Source of the DNA: CAYPIE01 sp964410665
GTDB taxonomy: Bacteria; Planctomycetota; Planctomycetia; Gemmatales; Gemmataceae
Assembly (NCBI GenBank): GCA_964410665.1
Contig: CAYPIE010000190.1
Coordinates: 1 to 5,198, forward strand
DNA length: 5,198 bases
Direction of reading: 5' to 3'
Part shown: in pieces, positions 1 through 5,183 of the stretch
How the letters are laid out: every line of letters begins with the position of its first letter
Numbering within the stretch: the stretch's first letter is position 1
Program-made: the position numbers and the translations under genes
Notes under the pieces: generated by a model
Told to the model about the DNA's origin: nothing
What the model saw: the letters and a program-made list of their open reading frames with translations, nothing else
Databases searched by the model: none

Positions 1-2
1 TA

Positions 3-16
3 GGAACGTCAGTTCC
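3..16. repeat. short hairpin repeat, GGAAC-GTCA-GTTCC
   Basis: This is a perfect 5-bp stem (GGAAC/GTTCC) around the four-base loop GTCA. The first 15 bases of the window, which contain it, recur exactly at 5184-5198. It belongs to the same family as the hairpins at 41-71, 4783-4814, 5036-5066 and 5143-5156. These share a GTSA (or complementary TSAC) loop with different but self-complementary arms. Confidence 0.7.
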
Positions 17-40
17 GGAGCTCTGCTCTCTGCCTCTGCA

Positions 41-71
41 GGCGAGCCCCGGACGTGAGTCCGGGGGTTCC
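41..71. repeat. 31-bp hairpin repeat, left copy
   Basis: A perfect 8-bp stem, CCCCGGAC (47-54) with GTCCGGGG (59-66), encloses the loop GTGA. Conserved flanks GGCGAG and GTTCC lie on either side. The reverse complement of this stretch matches 5036-5066 at 30 of 31 positions, and the single difference is in the loop. A T7 run at 89-95 is too far from the stem for this to be a standard intrinsic terminator. Confidence 0.85.
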
Positions 72-90
72 CCGCAACGCAAGCGCTGTT

Positions 91-297
91 TTTTTCTCCG
101 AGCTCTAATGAACCCTCCCGAGTTTCTACCCACGACTCTCTGGACGTCGTTAAGCTTCCTCCAAGCTCGCATCGATTCTCCCTACTTTCTACTGACTCTC
201 CTCTCTCAAGACACCCAAAGGGCGGCTTGGGGCTTCTGCACCACAGCATCAATTCATACACTACCGCTGGATCCCTGCAACCGACCGGACGTCCATT
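91..297. other. pyrimidine-rich leader upstream of the Mod operon
   Basis: No gene is supported here. An open frame starting at 108 runs into the permease gene in another frame, its product has no recognisable motif, and it looks like chance. The plus strand is strongly C/T-biased up to about 210. The operon promoter should lie here, but I see no convincing -35/-10 pair. TTGGGG at 227 and TACACT at 257 are individually weak and too far apart. A perfect 8-bp palindrome, GGACGTCC (287-294), sits three bases before the permease GTG codon. No ModE-like operator or molybdenum-cofactor riboswitch was recognised. Confidence 0.5.
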
Positions 298-1113
298 GTG
301 AAGACTCCTACGCACCCAACCACTGGCGGCTCGGACTGGCCGTTTTATCTGGGGATGAGCCTGCTCGGCAGCATCTATGTGATCTTAATCGTCGGCATGC
401 TAGCCGCGGATCTGTTCTATACCTCGCCCAGCCATCTCATCGCAGCATTAGATAGTCCGGAGATCCAGTATGCCATCCAGCTGAGTCTGGTGTCGTGCAC
501 CATCACCACCATTCTGTCGCTGTGGGTCGCCGTGCCCTTGGGCTACTTGTTGGCCCGGGTGGAGTTTCCAGGGCGAATGCTGCTGGATACCTTACTGGAT
601 ATTCCGATCGTGTTGCCGCCATTGGTGTTGGGGTTAAGTCTGTTGATCCTGTTTCAGACCTCGGTCGGCGCGGCGATTCAGCGGGTGCTGCCCATTACCT
701 ATCAGGTTCCAGCGGTCATCTTAGCCCAGTTTGCCGTCGCCGCAGCCTTTGCCGTGCGGACGATGCGGATTACCTTCGATCAGATTAATCCCCGGCTGGA
801 GCAAGTGGCCCTGACGCTTGGGTGTACCCGTGGGCAGGCATTTTGGTGGGTGGCGTTTCCCGAGGCAAGGCGGGGGTTGTTGACCGCTGCGACGCTAGCT
901 TGGGCGCGGTCGCTGGGTGAGTTTGGACCCATTCTCATATTTGCCGGGGCCACCCGGATGAAGACTGAGGTGCTGTCAACCACGGTGTTTCTAGAGCTCA
1001 GTGTGGGCCGGCTCGAGGCATCCCTGGCAGTGTCGCTGCTGATGGTGGCGGTGGCAGTACTGGTGCTGGTGTTGATGCGGCTCTTTGGCCTGCGAGGGAC
1101 CGGGATTGTATGA
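298..1113 (+). CDS. modB: molybdate/tungstate ABC transporter permease (ModB-like)
   Basis: This is the inner-membrane permease of a molybdate-type ABC importer (271 aa). It would form a homodimer that takes oxyanion from a periplasmic binding protein and couples to the ATPase encoded next. Hydrophobic segments lie at about residues 16-38, 62-86, 99-120, 136-154, 194-217 and 241-264. The cytoplasmic EAA coupling loop spans about 168-188 (E168, G175, P188), followed by the SLGEFG segment at 205-210 that is typical of ModB/CysT-type permeases. The start is GTG at 298, the first start codon after an in-frame TGA at 193. It has no clear Shine-Dalgarno sequence, and ATG at 355 (M20) is an alternative that keeps the first membrane segment. 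The stop overlaps the ATPase start as ATGA, indicating translational coupling. No ModA gene is visible beside it. The family call is strong. Molybdate versus tungstate is inferred from resemblance. Confidence 0.88.
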   Translation: MKTPTHPTTGGSDWPFYLGMSLLGSIYVILIVGMLAADLFYTSPSHLIAALDSPEIQYAIQLSLVSCTITTILSLWVAVPLGYLLARVEFPGRMLLDTLLDIPIVLPPLVLGLSLLILFQTSVGAAIQRVLPITYQVPAVILAQFAVAAAFAVRTMRITFDQINPRLEQVALTLGCTRGQAFWWVAFPEARRGLLTAATLAWARSLGEFGPILIFAGATRMKTEVLSTTVFLELSVGRLEASLAVSLLMVAVAVLVLVLMRLFGLRGTGIV

Positions 1114-1802
1114 TCGAGGTTTCTGACTTACACATCCGCCAAGGGGCGTTTCGGCTGGAAGGCATCGACTTTCAGGTGTCCGCCAGTCAGTATGCTGTGC
1201 TCATGGGCCGCACCGGCTCGGGTAAAACCAGCATCCTGGAAGCCATTTGCGGACTGCGCTCGGTCGCCGCGGGCAGTATCCGGCTCGATGGGCGAGACGT
1301 GACCCGACTCAAGCCCCGTCTACGCAACCTGGGCTATGTCCCTCAAGATGCCGCCCTGTTTCCCAGCATGACCGTGCGTGATAACCTCCGCTTTGCCCTC
1401 GAAGTGCGGCAAACTCCTGAGAACATCATCGAGACGCGGGTCAATGAGTTGGTCGATTGGCTCGGGATTGGCCATTTGCTCGAGCGCCACCCTGCCAATC
1501 TATCTGGGGGTGAGAAGCAGCGGGTTGCCCTCGGCAGAGCGCTGGCCTTGGCACCGCCAGTGCTTATGCTCGATGAACCCCTAAGCGCCCTGGATGATGA
1601 CACCCGCGAACAGATGCTTGACCTCCTGGATCATGTAAGGCAACGCTCGGCGGTGACCGTGCTGCATGTAACCCACCATCGTCAAGATGCCGAGCGCTTG
1701 GGGGATGTGGTGTTCCGTCTGGAAGCGGGCAAGATCCAAGTTGACACCCCGAACCCTCCGGAGGTTTCCCCGGTATGGAGCCATCAGCCAAGCACTCCCT
1801 AA
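1110..1802 (+). CDS. modC: molybdate/tungstate ABC transporter ATP-binding protein (ModC-like, no TOBE domain)
   Basis: This is the cytoplasmic ATPase (230 aa) that powers the adjacent permease. All core ABC motifs are intact: Walker A GRTGSGKTS (33-41, K39), Q-loop Q79 in YVPQD, signature LSGGEKQR (131-138), Walker B VLMLDE (151-156, catalytic E156), D-loop SALD (159-162) and H-loop H189. Classical ModC is about 350 aa with a C-terminal TOBE/molbindin domain. This protein ends soon after the nucleotide-binding domain, leaving only a short proline-rich tail (about 213-230). It therefore resembles compact TupC/WtpC-type ATPases and should lack molybdate sensing through TOBE. The ATG overlaps the permease stop by four bases, and GAGGGA (1094-1099) upstream can serve as ribosome-binding site. 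Its last 28 bases overlap the next gene. The ATPase call is near certain; the substrate is inferred from the neighbour. Confidence 0.93.
   Translation: MIEVSDLHIRQGAFRLEGIDFQVSASQYAVLMGRTGSGKTSILEAICGLRSVAAGSIRLDGRDVTRLKPRLRNLGYVPQDAALFPSMTVRDNLRFALEVRQTPENIIETRVNELVDWLGIGHLLERHPANLSGGEKQRVALGRALALAPPVLMLDEPLSALDDDTREQMLDLLDHVRQRSAVTVLHVTHHRQDAERLGDVVFRLEAGKIQVDTPNPPEVSPVWSHQPSTP
1760..1764 (+). promoter_or_regulatory. ribosome-binding site for the E1-like gene
   Basis: GGAGG lies inside the 3' end of the ATPase gene, 10 bases before ATG 1775. It supports that start over the later in-frame ATG at 1820, and implies that the third gene is translated from the shared operon transcript. Confidence 0.65.
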
Positions 1803-2542
1803 GTGATGCCGAGCGCGCCATGTACGAATGGCAGATGTGGGTTCCGGGGGTTGGCGAAGCGGGGCAAGAGAAACTCAAAGCCGCGCGCGTGTTGATCTCT
1901 CGGGTTGGTGGCCTGGGGGGTGTCGTGGCCTATGAGCTCGCCGCCGCTGGGGTAGGCACGCTGGTGCTCGCTCATGCCGGCAACATCAAACCCAGCGATC
2001 TCAACCGGCAACTGCTCATGACCTACGCCGGGATCGGCAGCTCCCGAATCGCGAGTGCGGAACGTCGCTTGGCAGAACTCAATCCGTTTGTGCAGATCAT
2101 ACCGATTGCAGAGAATATATCACCCGACAATGCCGAGCGGTTGGTCGAGCAGGCCGATCTGGTGGTTGATGCAGCGCCCCTGTTTCGCGAGCGATTTGCT
2201 TTGAATGCCGCGGCAGTGCGTCAAGGTAAACCGATGATTGAATGTGCCATGTTCGAGCTTACTGCCCAGATTACCACCATCCTGCCCGGTCAGACCGCTT
2301 GCCTATCGTGTCGGGTGCCGAGTGACCCACCCGAGTGGAAGCGGCAATTTCCCGTGTTTGGCGCAGTCTCAGGCATGGTGGGTTGCTTAGCAGCAATGGA
2401 AGTCGTTAAGTTGATCTGCGGGCTTGGTGAGCCGCTGGCCAACCAGCTATTGAACATGGATTTACGCACGATGCGCTTTCACACCTATAGGTTGCACCGC
2501 GATCCAGGTTGCCCAGTGTGTGCCGGTGATCGGTTGGCGTAA
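1775..2542 (+). CDS. ThiF/MoeB/HesA-family E1-like protein with substituted ATP-site residues
   Basis: The 255-aa protein has the E1-like fold of MoeB/ThiF, enzymes that adenylate the C-terminus of MoaD/ThiS in molybdopterin or thiamin sulfur transfer. Seen here are the N-terminal PGVGEAGQEKL lead-in (24-34), a glycine-rich loop VGGLGG (44-49), DLNRQ (75-79) with the conserved Arg (R78), the AMEVVK helix (207-212), and two zinc-type cysteine pairs, CLSC (176-179) and CPVC (246-249). By eye against E. coli MoeB recalled from memory, key residues differ: R14 is W19, D62 is H67, K86 is R91, D130 is P135, and the first glycine of GxGGxG is R43. The usual catalytic cysteine position aligns with K189. 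Fold and zinc site are kept, but adenylation looks doubtful. It overlaps the ATPase gene by 28 bp, so it is the third gene of the operon. A role in molybdenum-cofactor metabolism is inferred from context. Confidence 0.85.
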   Translation: MEPSAKHSLSDAERAMYEWQMWVPGVGEAGQEKLKAARVLISRVGGLGGVVAYELAAAGVGTLVLAHAGNIKPSDLNRQLLMTYAGIGSSRIASAERRLAELNPFVQIIPIAENISPDNAERLVEQADLVVDAAPLFRERFALNAAAVRQGKPMIECAMFELTAQITTILPGQTACLSCRVPSDPPEWKRQFPVFGAVSGMVGCLAAMEVVKLICGLGEPLANQLLNMDLRTMRFHTYRLHRDPGCPVCAGDRLA

Positions 2543-2630
2543 GAACGGGGTGTAGGATAAGCGTAGCCGAATTTGACCAACGGATAGGGATTGGATGGGT
2601 TAAGAAAGGTAGATAAAAAAGAGAGTAGAC

Positions 2631-2666
2631 AAAAAAACCGTGGGGTGTCGCCCAATCACCCCACGG
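2631..2666 (-). terminator. intrinsic terminator of the cytochrome gene
   Basis: On the minus strand a perfect 10-bp stem, CCGTGGGGTG/CACCCCACGG, with a 9-base loop (ATTGGGCGA) is followed at once by seven T residues (plus-strand A7 at 2631-2637). This is a textbook Rho-independent terminator, about 130 bases past the cytochrome stop codon. On the plus strand the stem is followed by no T run, so termination of the operon from the other side is less certain. Confidence 0.85.
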
Positions 2667-2674
2667 CATTATCA

Positions 2675-2695
2675 CGGGTGTCGCCCAATCACCCG
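2675..2695. repeat. second hairpin with the same 9-base loop
   Basis: A 6-bp stem, CGGGTG/CACCCG, encloses TCGCCCAAT, the same nine bases as in the loop of the terminator hairpin 18 bases to the left. A 19-bp core (2676-2694) duplicates 2643-2661 exactly. The outermost stem pair of this hairpin is C-G where the other hairpin has G-C, so pairing is kept while sequence changes. On the minus strand it lies just before the terminator. Confidence 0.75.
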
Positions 2696-2796
2696 GAGTC
2701 AAGTTCTTGCGAACAAGACTAACTACAATCTACCCAACAGACTTAGTCCGTCAAGTGCCCTTTTCATATTTTCTTCGCGCTGCGTTCGCGCTTCTT

Positions 2797-4566
2797 TCAG
2801 GCCCCGCCCACCGGGAGGGCTTGTGCCGTAGAGCCTTGTAGCGGCAGCAATTCCGCTTGGAATTCCTGGGAGGAATGCTGGGTGGAATCTACCCGAAAGG
2901 TCAACCGATGCACCCCCTTCGTGAGGGTGAATTGCAGAGTCGGTGTCACCTCCAGCGGTTGGTCGTTAATCCAAGCGTGTATCCCCTCATGCGTTTTCAA
3001 GCGGATGCCGACTTCGCCCGGCTGGGTCACTTGCAGCTCGGCCTGGACATAGACGATCGGCTTGCCGGCCAGGGCCACCGCTTCGGACAATGGCAGCGTC
3101 CCAGACACCAGACTATACAGGCTACTCCAGCGGCTGGGATCGACGTCCAAGGCTTGTGACTGGAAGGTCGCTCGGGAGGGCACCTCACGGACCAGATCTG
3201 GATCCGCCGCTTGCAACACCCGCCAACGGCGGAGAATGGGCTGGTTGGCCACGGCATACGGCCCTGGCTTACCCAGTTCGCCCAGAAACGCTACCAGATC
3301 GAGAAGTTCGCTACGAGTTAAAAAGTTAGTCAACCCCTTAGGCATGAGGGAGTTGCCCTTCTCACGCAGGTCAATATCCTCCTTGGAGATGGTGACCGGT
3401 TTGCCCTCGGCATCCTTAAGAATGATGCGGTTATCATCCTCACTTGTCACAATCCCCTGATAGCTCTTGCCATCAAAGGTAAAGACCCGAGTGGTTTCGT
3501 AGACTTCCTTGATCGATTCATCAGGTAACAGAATCGAGCGTAACAGATAGTCGTGCGGCGATGTCGTACCGACATCACGTAAGTCCGGGCCAATCGCCCC
3601 ACCAACGCCATTCAGCATGTGGCACTTCATACAACTCAGATCCGCGCGGCGAAATACCTTCTCGCCTCGGGCAGGATCCCCCTGTTGCGGCACCTGCTTG
3701 ACCAGGGCATCGATCTCCGCAGGCGTAATCGTACGGTTCAAATTGATCCCTGCAGCGTCACTCAATAGGTTGGCCAGTTCGGCATCAGAACGCCCAACCG
3801 AGTACATATAGCGCAGCGCTAATTTGGCGGTGTCGGCGTGCGGCGGCTGAGCCTTCAGGGCGGCCGTCAGTTTGTCCGGCCCCTGTTTGCTGGCAAAAAA
3901 AGCCGCCATGACAGCGTTCGGGGGTGTACTGCTCGACAGCGCCAATGCCTTGGCCGCGGACTTGGCCGCGGCATCCAAGTCGAGACGGGCTAAGGCGGCA
4001 ATGGCGAGGTAACGTAAGCGTTGCGGCTGATCGGCACCGGTCAACTGGGTAAGGGTAGCCTTGGTTTTGTCACCACCGAGGCGAACCAGACTATCCATGG
4101 CCGCTTCACGAAGTGCGGAGGTCGATTTCTCGTCGAGCACCATGGCAATCAGGGCATCACGGGCCCCTTCGACTTGCCATAAACCGGCCAACTGTACCGC
4201 GGTTTGCCGGGTAGCCACGCTGGCGTTCGCCGCCTCCATGAAGGTCCGCAGCGAACTCAGGTCGCCAGTCGGCTTCAGCTTCCGTTCGATGGCCGCGGTG
4301 GCCAAATGTTGGAGCGCCACAGGCCGAACCGTCGGGGCAAACCCATCAGCGTTGGTCGCTTGCTCGAAGATGTAGGCCAGGTCGTTGGCGGTACCCCGTT
4401 TACAAATCAGTTCGATCACCGTGCCTTGCCGCTCGGGTGGCAATCGACCACTCTTGAGTAATCGCATCAAAGCATCTGCAGGTCCCTGTGCGATCAAGGT
4501 GTTCGGCAAGGTGAAACTCACCACGCTCGTGAACAACAGGGTGCAAAGAATCGGAGTCAATCGCAT
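2797..4566 (-). CDS. secreted HEAT-repeat c-type cytochrome (Pirellula/Verrucomicrobium-type haem-binding domain)
   Basis: The 589-aa precursor starts with a signal peptide (about 1-26, MRLTPILC onward, likely cut after LIA). An alpha-helical HEAT-like region (about 30-250) follows, with repeated helix pairs such as ALREAAMDSLVRLGG. Next is a single-haem cytochrome c domain (about 295-435) with CMKCH at 312-316 and a likely distal ligand M408 in NSLMPKGL. This domain has the insertion and GIVTSEDDNRIILKD-type segment of the PVC haem-binding family (TIGR02603, named from memory). The last 140 residues look beta-rich, with GIHAWINDQPL, like a PA14- or carbohydrate-binding-type sandwich. Related planctomycete proteins often carry an N-terminal dehydrogenase propeller, which is absent here. 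It should act as a periplasmic electron-transfer protein with unknown partner. The start at 4566 is chosen over an in-frame ATG at 4722 because the signal peptide begins there and AAGGA precedes it by 8 bases. Confidence 0.88.
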   Translation of the reverse strand: MRLTPILCTLLFTSVVSFTLPNTLIAQGPADALMRLLKSGRLPPERQGTVIELICKRGTANDLAYIFEQATNADGFAPTVRPVALQHLATAAIERKLKPTGDLSSLRTFMEAANASVATRQTAVQLAGLWQVEGARDALIAMVLDEKSTSALREAAMDSLVRLGGDKTKATLTQLTGADQPQRLRYLAIAALARLDLDAAAKSAAKALALSSSTPPNAVMAAFFASKQGPDKLTAALKAQPPHADTAKLALRYMYSVGRSDAELANLLSDAAGINLNRTITPAEIDALVKQVPQQGDPARGEKVFRRADLSCMKCHMLNGVGGAIGPDLRDVGTTSPHDYLLRSILLPDESIKEVYETTRVFTFDGKSYQGIVTSEDDNRIILKDAEGKPVTISKEDIDLREKGNSLMPKGLTNFLTRSELLDLVAFLGELGKPGPYAVANQPILRRWRVLQAADPDLVREVPSRATFQSQALDVDPSRWSSLYSLVSGTLPLSEAVALAGKPIVYVQAELQVTQPGEVGIRLKTHEGIHAWINDQPLEVTPTLQFTLTKGVHRLTFRVDSTQHSSQEFQAELLPLQGSTAQALPVGGA

Positions 4567-4782
4567 CGGTGGAATCCTTCGGAAAGCACACGGTGGGTTG
4601 AGGCGAGCGTACTTGCCAAAGCAAGCATTCAGTTGTCGATTCAAACTTCTGTCCATCACAGTTGCCTGTACGGCTGTGGGTGAGGTAGGTGCGTCTGCAG
4701 CGATTCTTTTGTCTTCTCTCAACCTTATGTAGAAGCTTATCTAATGCTCGAAGCGGGTCCTCTTTCCACGTTTGCCAGGCGG
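4567..4782. other. upstream region of the cytochrome gene
   Basis: This holds the 5' untranslated region and presumably the promoter of the minus-strand gene. The minus-strand reading frame stays open up to 4722, but those 52 codons encode no signal peptide or motif and are probably untranslated. A weak minus-strand -10-like CATAAG (plus 4724-4729) has TTCGAG 17 bases further upstream, but the -35 match is poor. A small 5-bp hairpin, CTTGC-CAAA-GCAAG (4612-4625), lies in the leader. Nothing else is recognised. Confidence 0.45.
4575..4579 (-). promoter_or_regulatory. ribosome-binding site for the cytochrome gene
   Basis: AAGGA on the minus strand lies 8 bases before ATG 4566. Together with the signal peptide that begins at this ATG, it decides the start against the longer reading frame from 4722. 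Confidence 0.75.
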
Positions 4783-4814
4783 GGTGCTACCCGGACGTGA
4801 GGCCGGGTAGCACC
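4783..4814. repeat. long-stem hairpin of the GTSA-loop family
   Basis: Perfect 12-bp arms, GGTGCTACCCGG (4783-4794) and CCGGGTAGCACC (4803-4814), enclose ACGTGAGG. Inside, one A/G mismatch is followed by a C-G pair and the family loop GTGA. No T tract follows on either strand, so it is not a classical intrinsic terminator. It marks the left edge of the repeat cluster at the right end of the window. Confidence 0.8.
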
Positions 4815-4820
4815 TTAAGA

Positions 4821-5028
4821 GACAGAGGCGATTGCGTTGCGGGGAAAGCGGCAGAGGCGATTGCGGGGAAAGAGGCAAAGGCGGTTGCGGTGCGGCGAAG
4901 AAGCAGAAGCGCTTGCGGTGCGGGGAAAGAGGCAGAGGCGGTTGCGGTGCGGCAAAGAAGCAGAAGCGCTTGCGATGCGAAGAAGCAGAAGCGCTTGCGA
5001 TGCGGGGAAAGAGGCAGAGGCGCTTGCG
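4821..5028 (+). repeat. eight-unit tandem repeat array, period 24-29 bp
   Basis: A 16-bp core, RRCARARGCGNTTGCG, occurs at 4821, 4850, 4874, 4902, 4931, 4959, 4984 and 5013. The steps are 29, 24, 28, 29, 28, 25 and 29 bases. Two versions occur: a G type (GGCAGAGGCG) and an A type (AGCAGAAGCGCTTGCG, containing the palindrome AAGCGCTT). From the third unit the order is G, A, G, A, A, G. Linkers are variants of GTGCGGGGAAAGA. Reading frames stay open through the array in several phases on both strands, but only because the repeat is purine-rich and lacks stop codons. The low-complexity Arg/Lys/Ala-rich or Pro/Leu-rich products are not credible proteins. Confidence 0.85.
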
Positions 5029-5035
5029 GTAAGTC

Positions 5036-5066
5036 GGAACCCCCGGACTGACGTCCGGGGCTCGCC
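5036..5066. repeat. 31-bp hairpin repeat, right copy (inverted relative to 41-71)
   Basis: A perfect 8-bp stem, CCCCGGAC (5041-5048) with GTCCGGGG (5053-5060), encloses the loop TGAC, with flanks GGAAC and CTCGCC. It is the reverse complement of 41-71 except for one loop base. A GCGCTTGCG element from the last tandem unit lies 7 bases upstream, as in the left module read on the minus strand. Confidence 0.85.
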
Positions 5067-5142
5067 TTTCGGAGGCGGTTGCGACGGCGGAAGTGCTTGA
5101 GAGCAACGATCTTGATGGCAAGCGTCTGTCTGGGCAGAGCTC
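5067..5142. other. spacer between right-end hairpins
   Basis: This is purine-rich sequence with loose echoes of the tandem core (GGAGGCGGTTGCG at 5071-5083, GGCAAGCG at 5117-5124). It ends in GCAGAGCTC (5135-5143), which also precedes the short hairpin in the left module when that is read on the minus strand. No gene is supported. Confidence 0.5.
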
Positions 5143-5156
5143 AGGACTGACGTCCT
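5143..5156. repeat. short hairpin repeat, AGGAC-TGAC-GTCCT
   Basis: A 5-bp stem with loop TGAC, preceded by GCAGAGCTC. It is the counterpart of 3-16 read on the minus strand. Relative to that copy two stem positions differ, and both differences are compensated on the other arm. Confidence 0.65.
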
Positions 5157-5183
5157 TCGCCAGAGAAGAGACTGTGCACTGCG

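Larger units (their letters stand above)
1..88. repeat. left-end composite repeat module
   Basis: This block holds a short hairpin (3-16), a pyrimidine-rich spacer (17-40), a 31-bp hairpin repeat (41-71) and a GCGCTTGCG element on the minus strand (within 72-88). Read on the minus strand, the order is GCGCTTGCG element, 31-bp hairpin, purine-rich spacer, GCAGAGCTC, short hairpin. The right end of the window (about 5013-5156) shows the same order on the plus strand, so the two ends are inverted versions of one module. I see no coding potential. Whether this is a mobile element or a dispersed intergenic repeat cannot be settled from one locus. Confidence 0.75.
2543..2796. other. convergent intergenic region
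   Basis: No gene is supported between the plus-strand operon and the minus-strand cytochrome. The first part (2543-2637) is purine-rich and ends in an A7 tract. It is followed by two hairpins with an identical loop (2638-2666 and 2675-2695). An imperfect dyad, AGTC-aa-GTTC-ttgc-GAAC-aa-GACT (2697-2720), and a small GCGC(N7)GCGC stem near 2777-2791 follow. I found no separate plus-strand terminator with a T tract for the operon, though the large hairpin may act on both strands. Confidence 0.6.

Noticed and set aside
47..95. Intrinsic terminator formed by the 31-bp hairpin and the T7 run
   Set aside because: The T run starts 22 bases after the stem, too far for standard Rho-independent termination.
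108..455. Open reading frame of 115 codons upstream of and overlapping the permease gene
   Set aside because: Its product has no motif and a composition typical of chance frames in C/T-rich DNA, and its second half overlaps the well-supported permease in another frame.
4567..4722. N-terminal extension of the cytochrome from ATG 4722
   Set aside because: It would place 52 unrelated residues before an evident signal peptide, while ATG 4566 has a well-spaced AAGGA.
2797..4722. Plus-strand frames opposite the cytochrome gene (for example 3062-3460 and 4061-4375)
   Set aside because: They are antisense shadows of a gene with clear domains, and none has a recognisable motif.
4821..5028. CRISPR array
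   Set aside because: Unit spacing is only 24-29 bases, so there is no room for 30-base unique spacers. Linkers are variants of each other, and no cas gene is nearby.
4741..5121. Minus-strand frame of 126 codons, and plus-strand frames, across the tandem array
   Set aside because: The products are low-complexity Phe/Pro/Leu- or Arg/Lys/Ala-rich repeats open in several phases at once, which is expected from stop-free tandem DNA.
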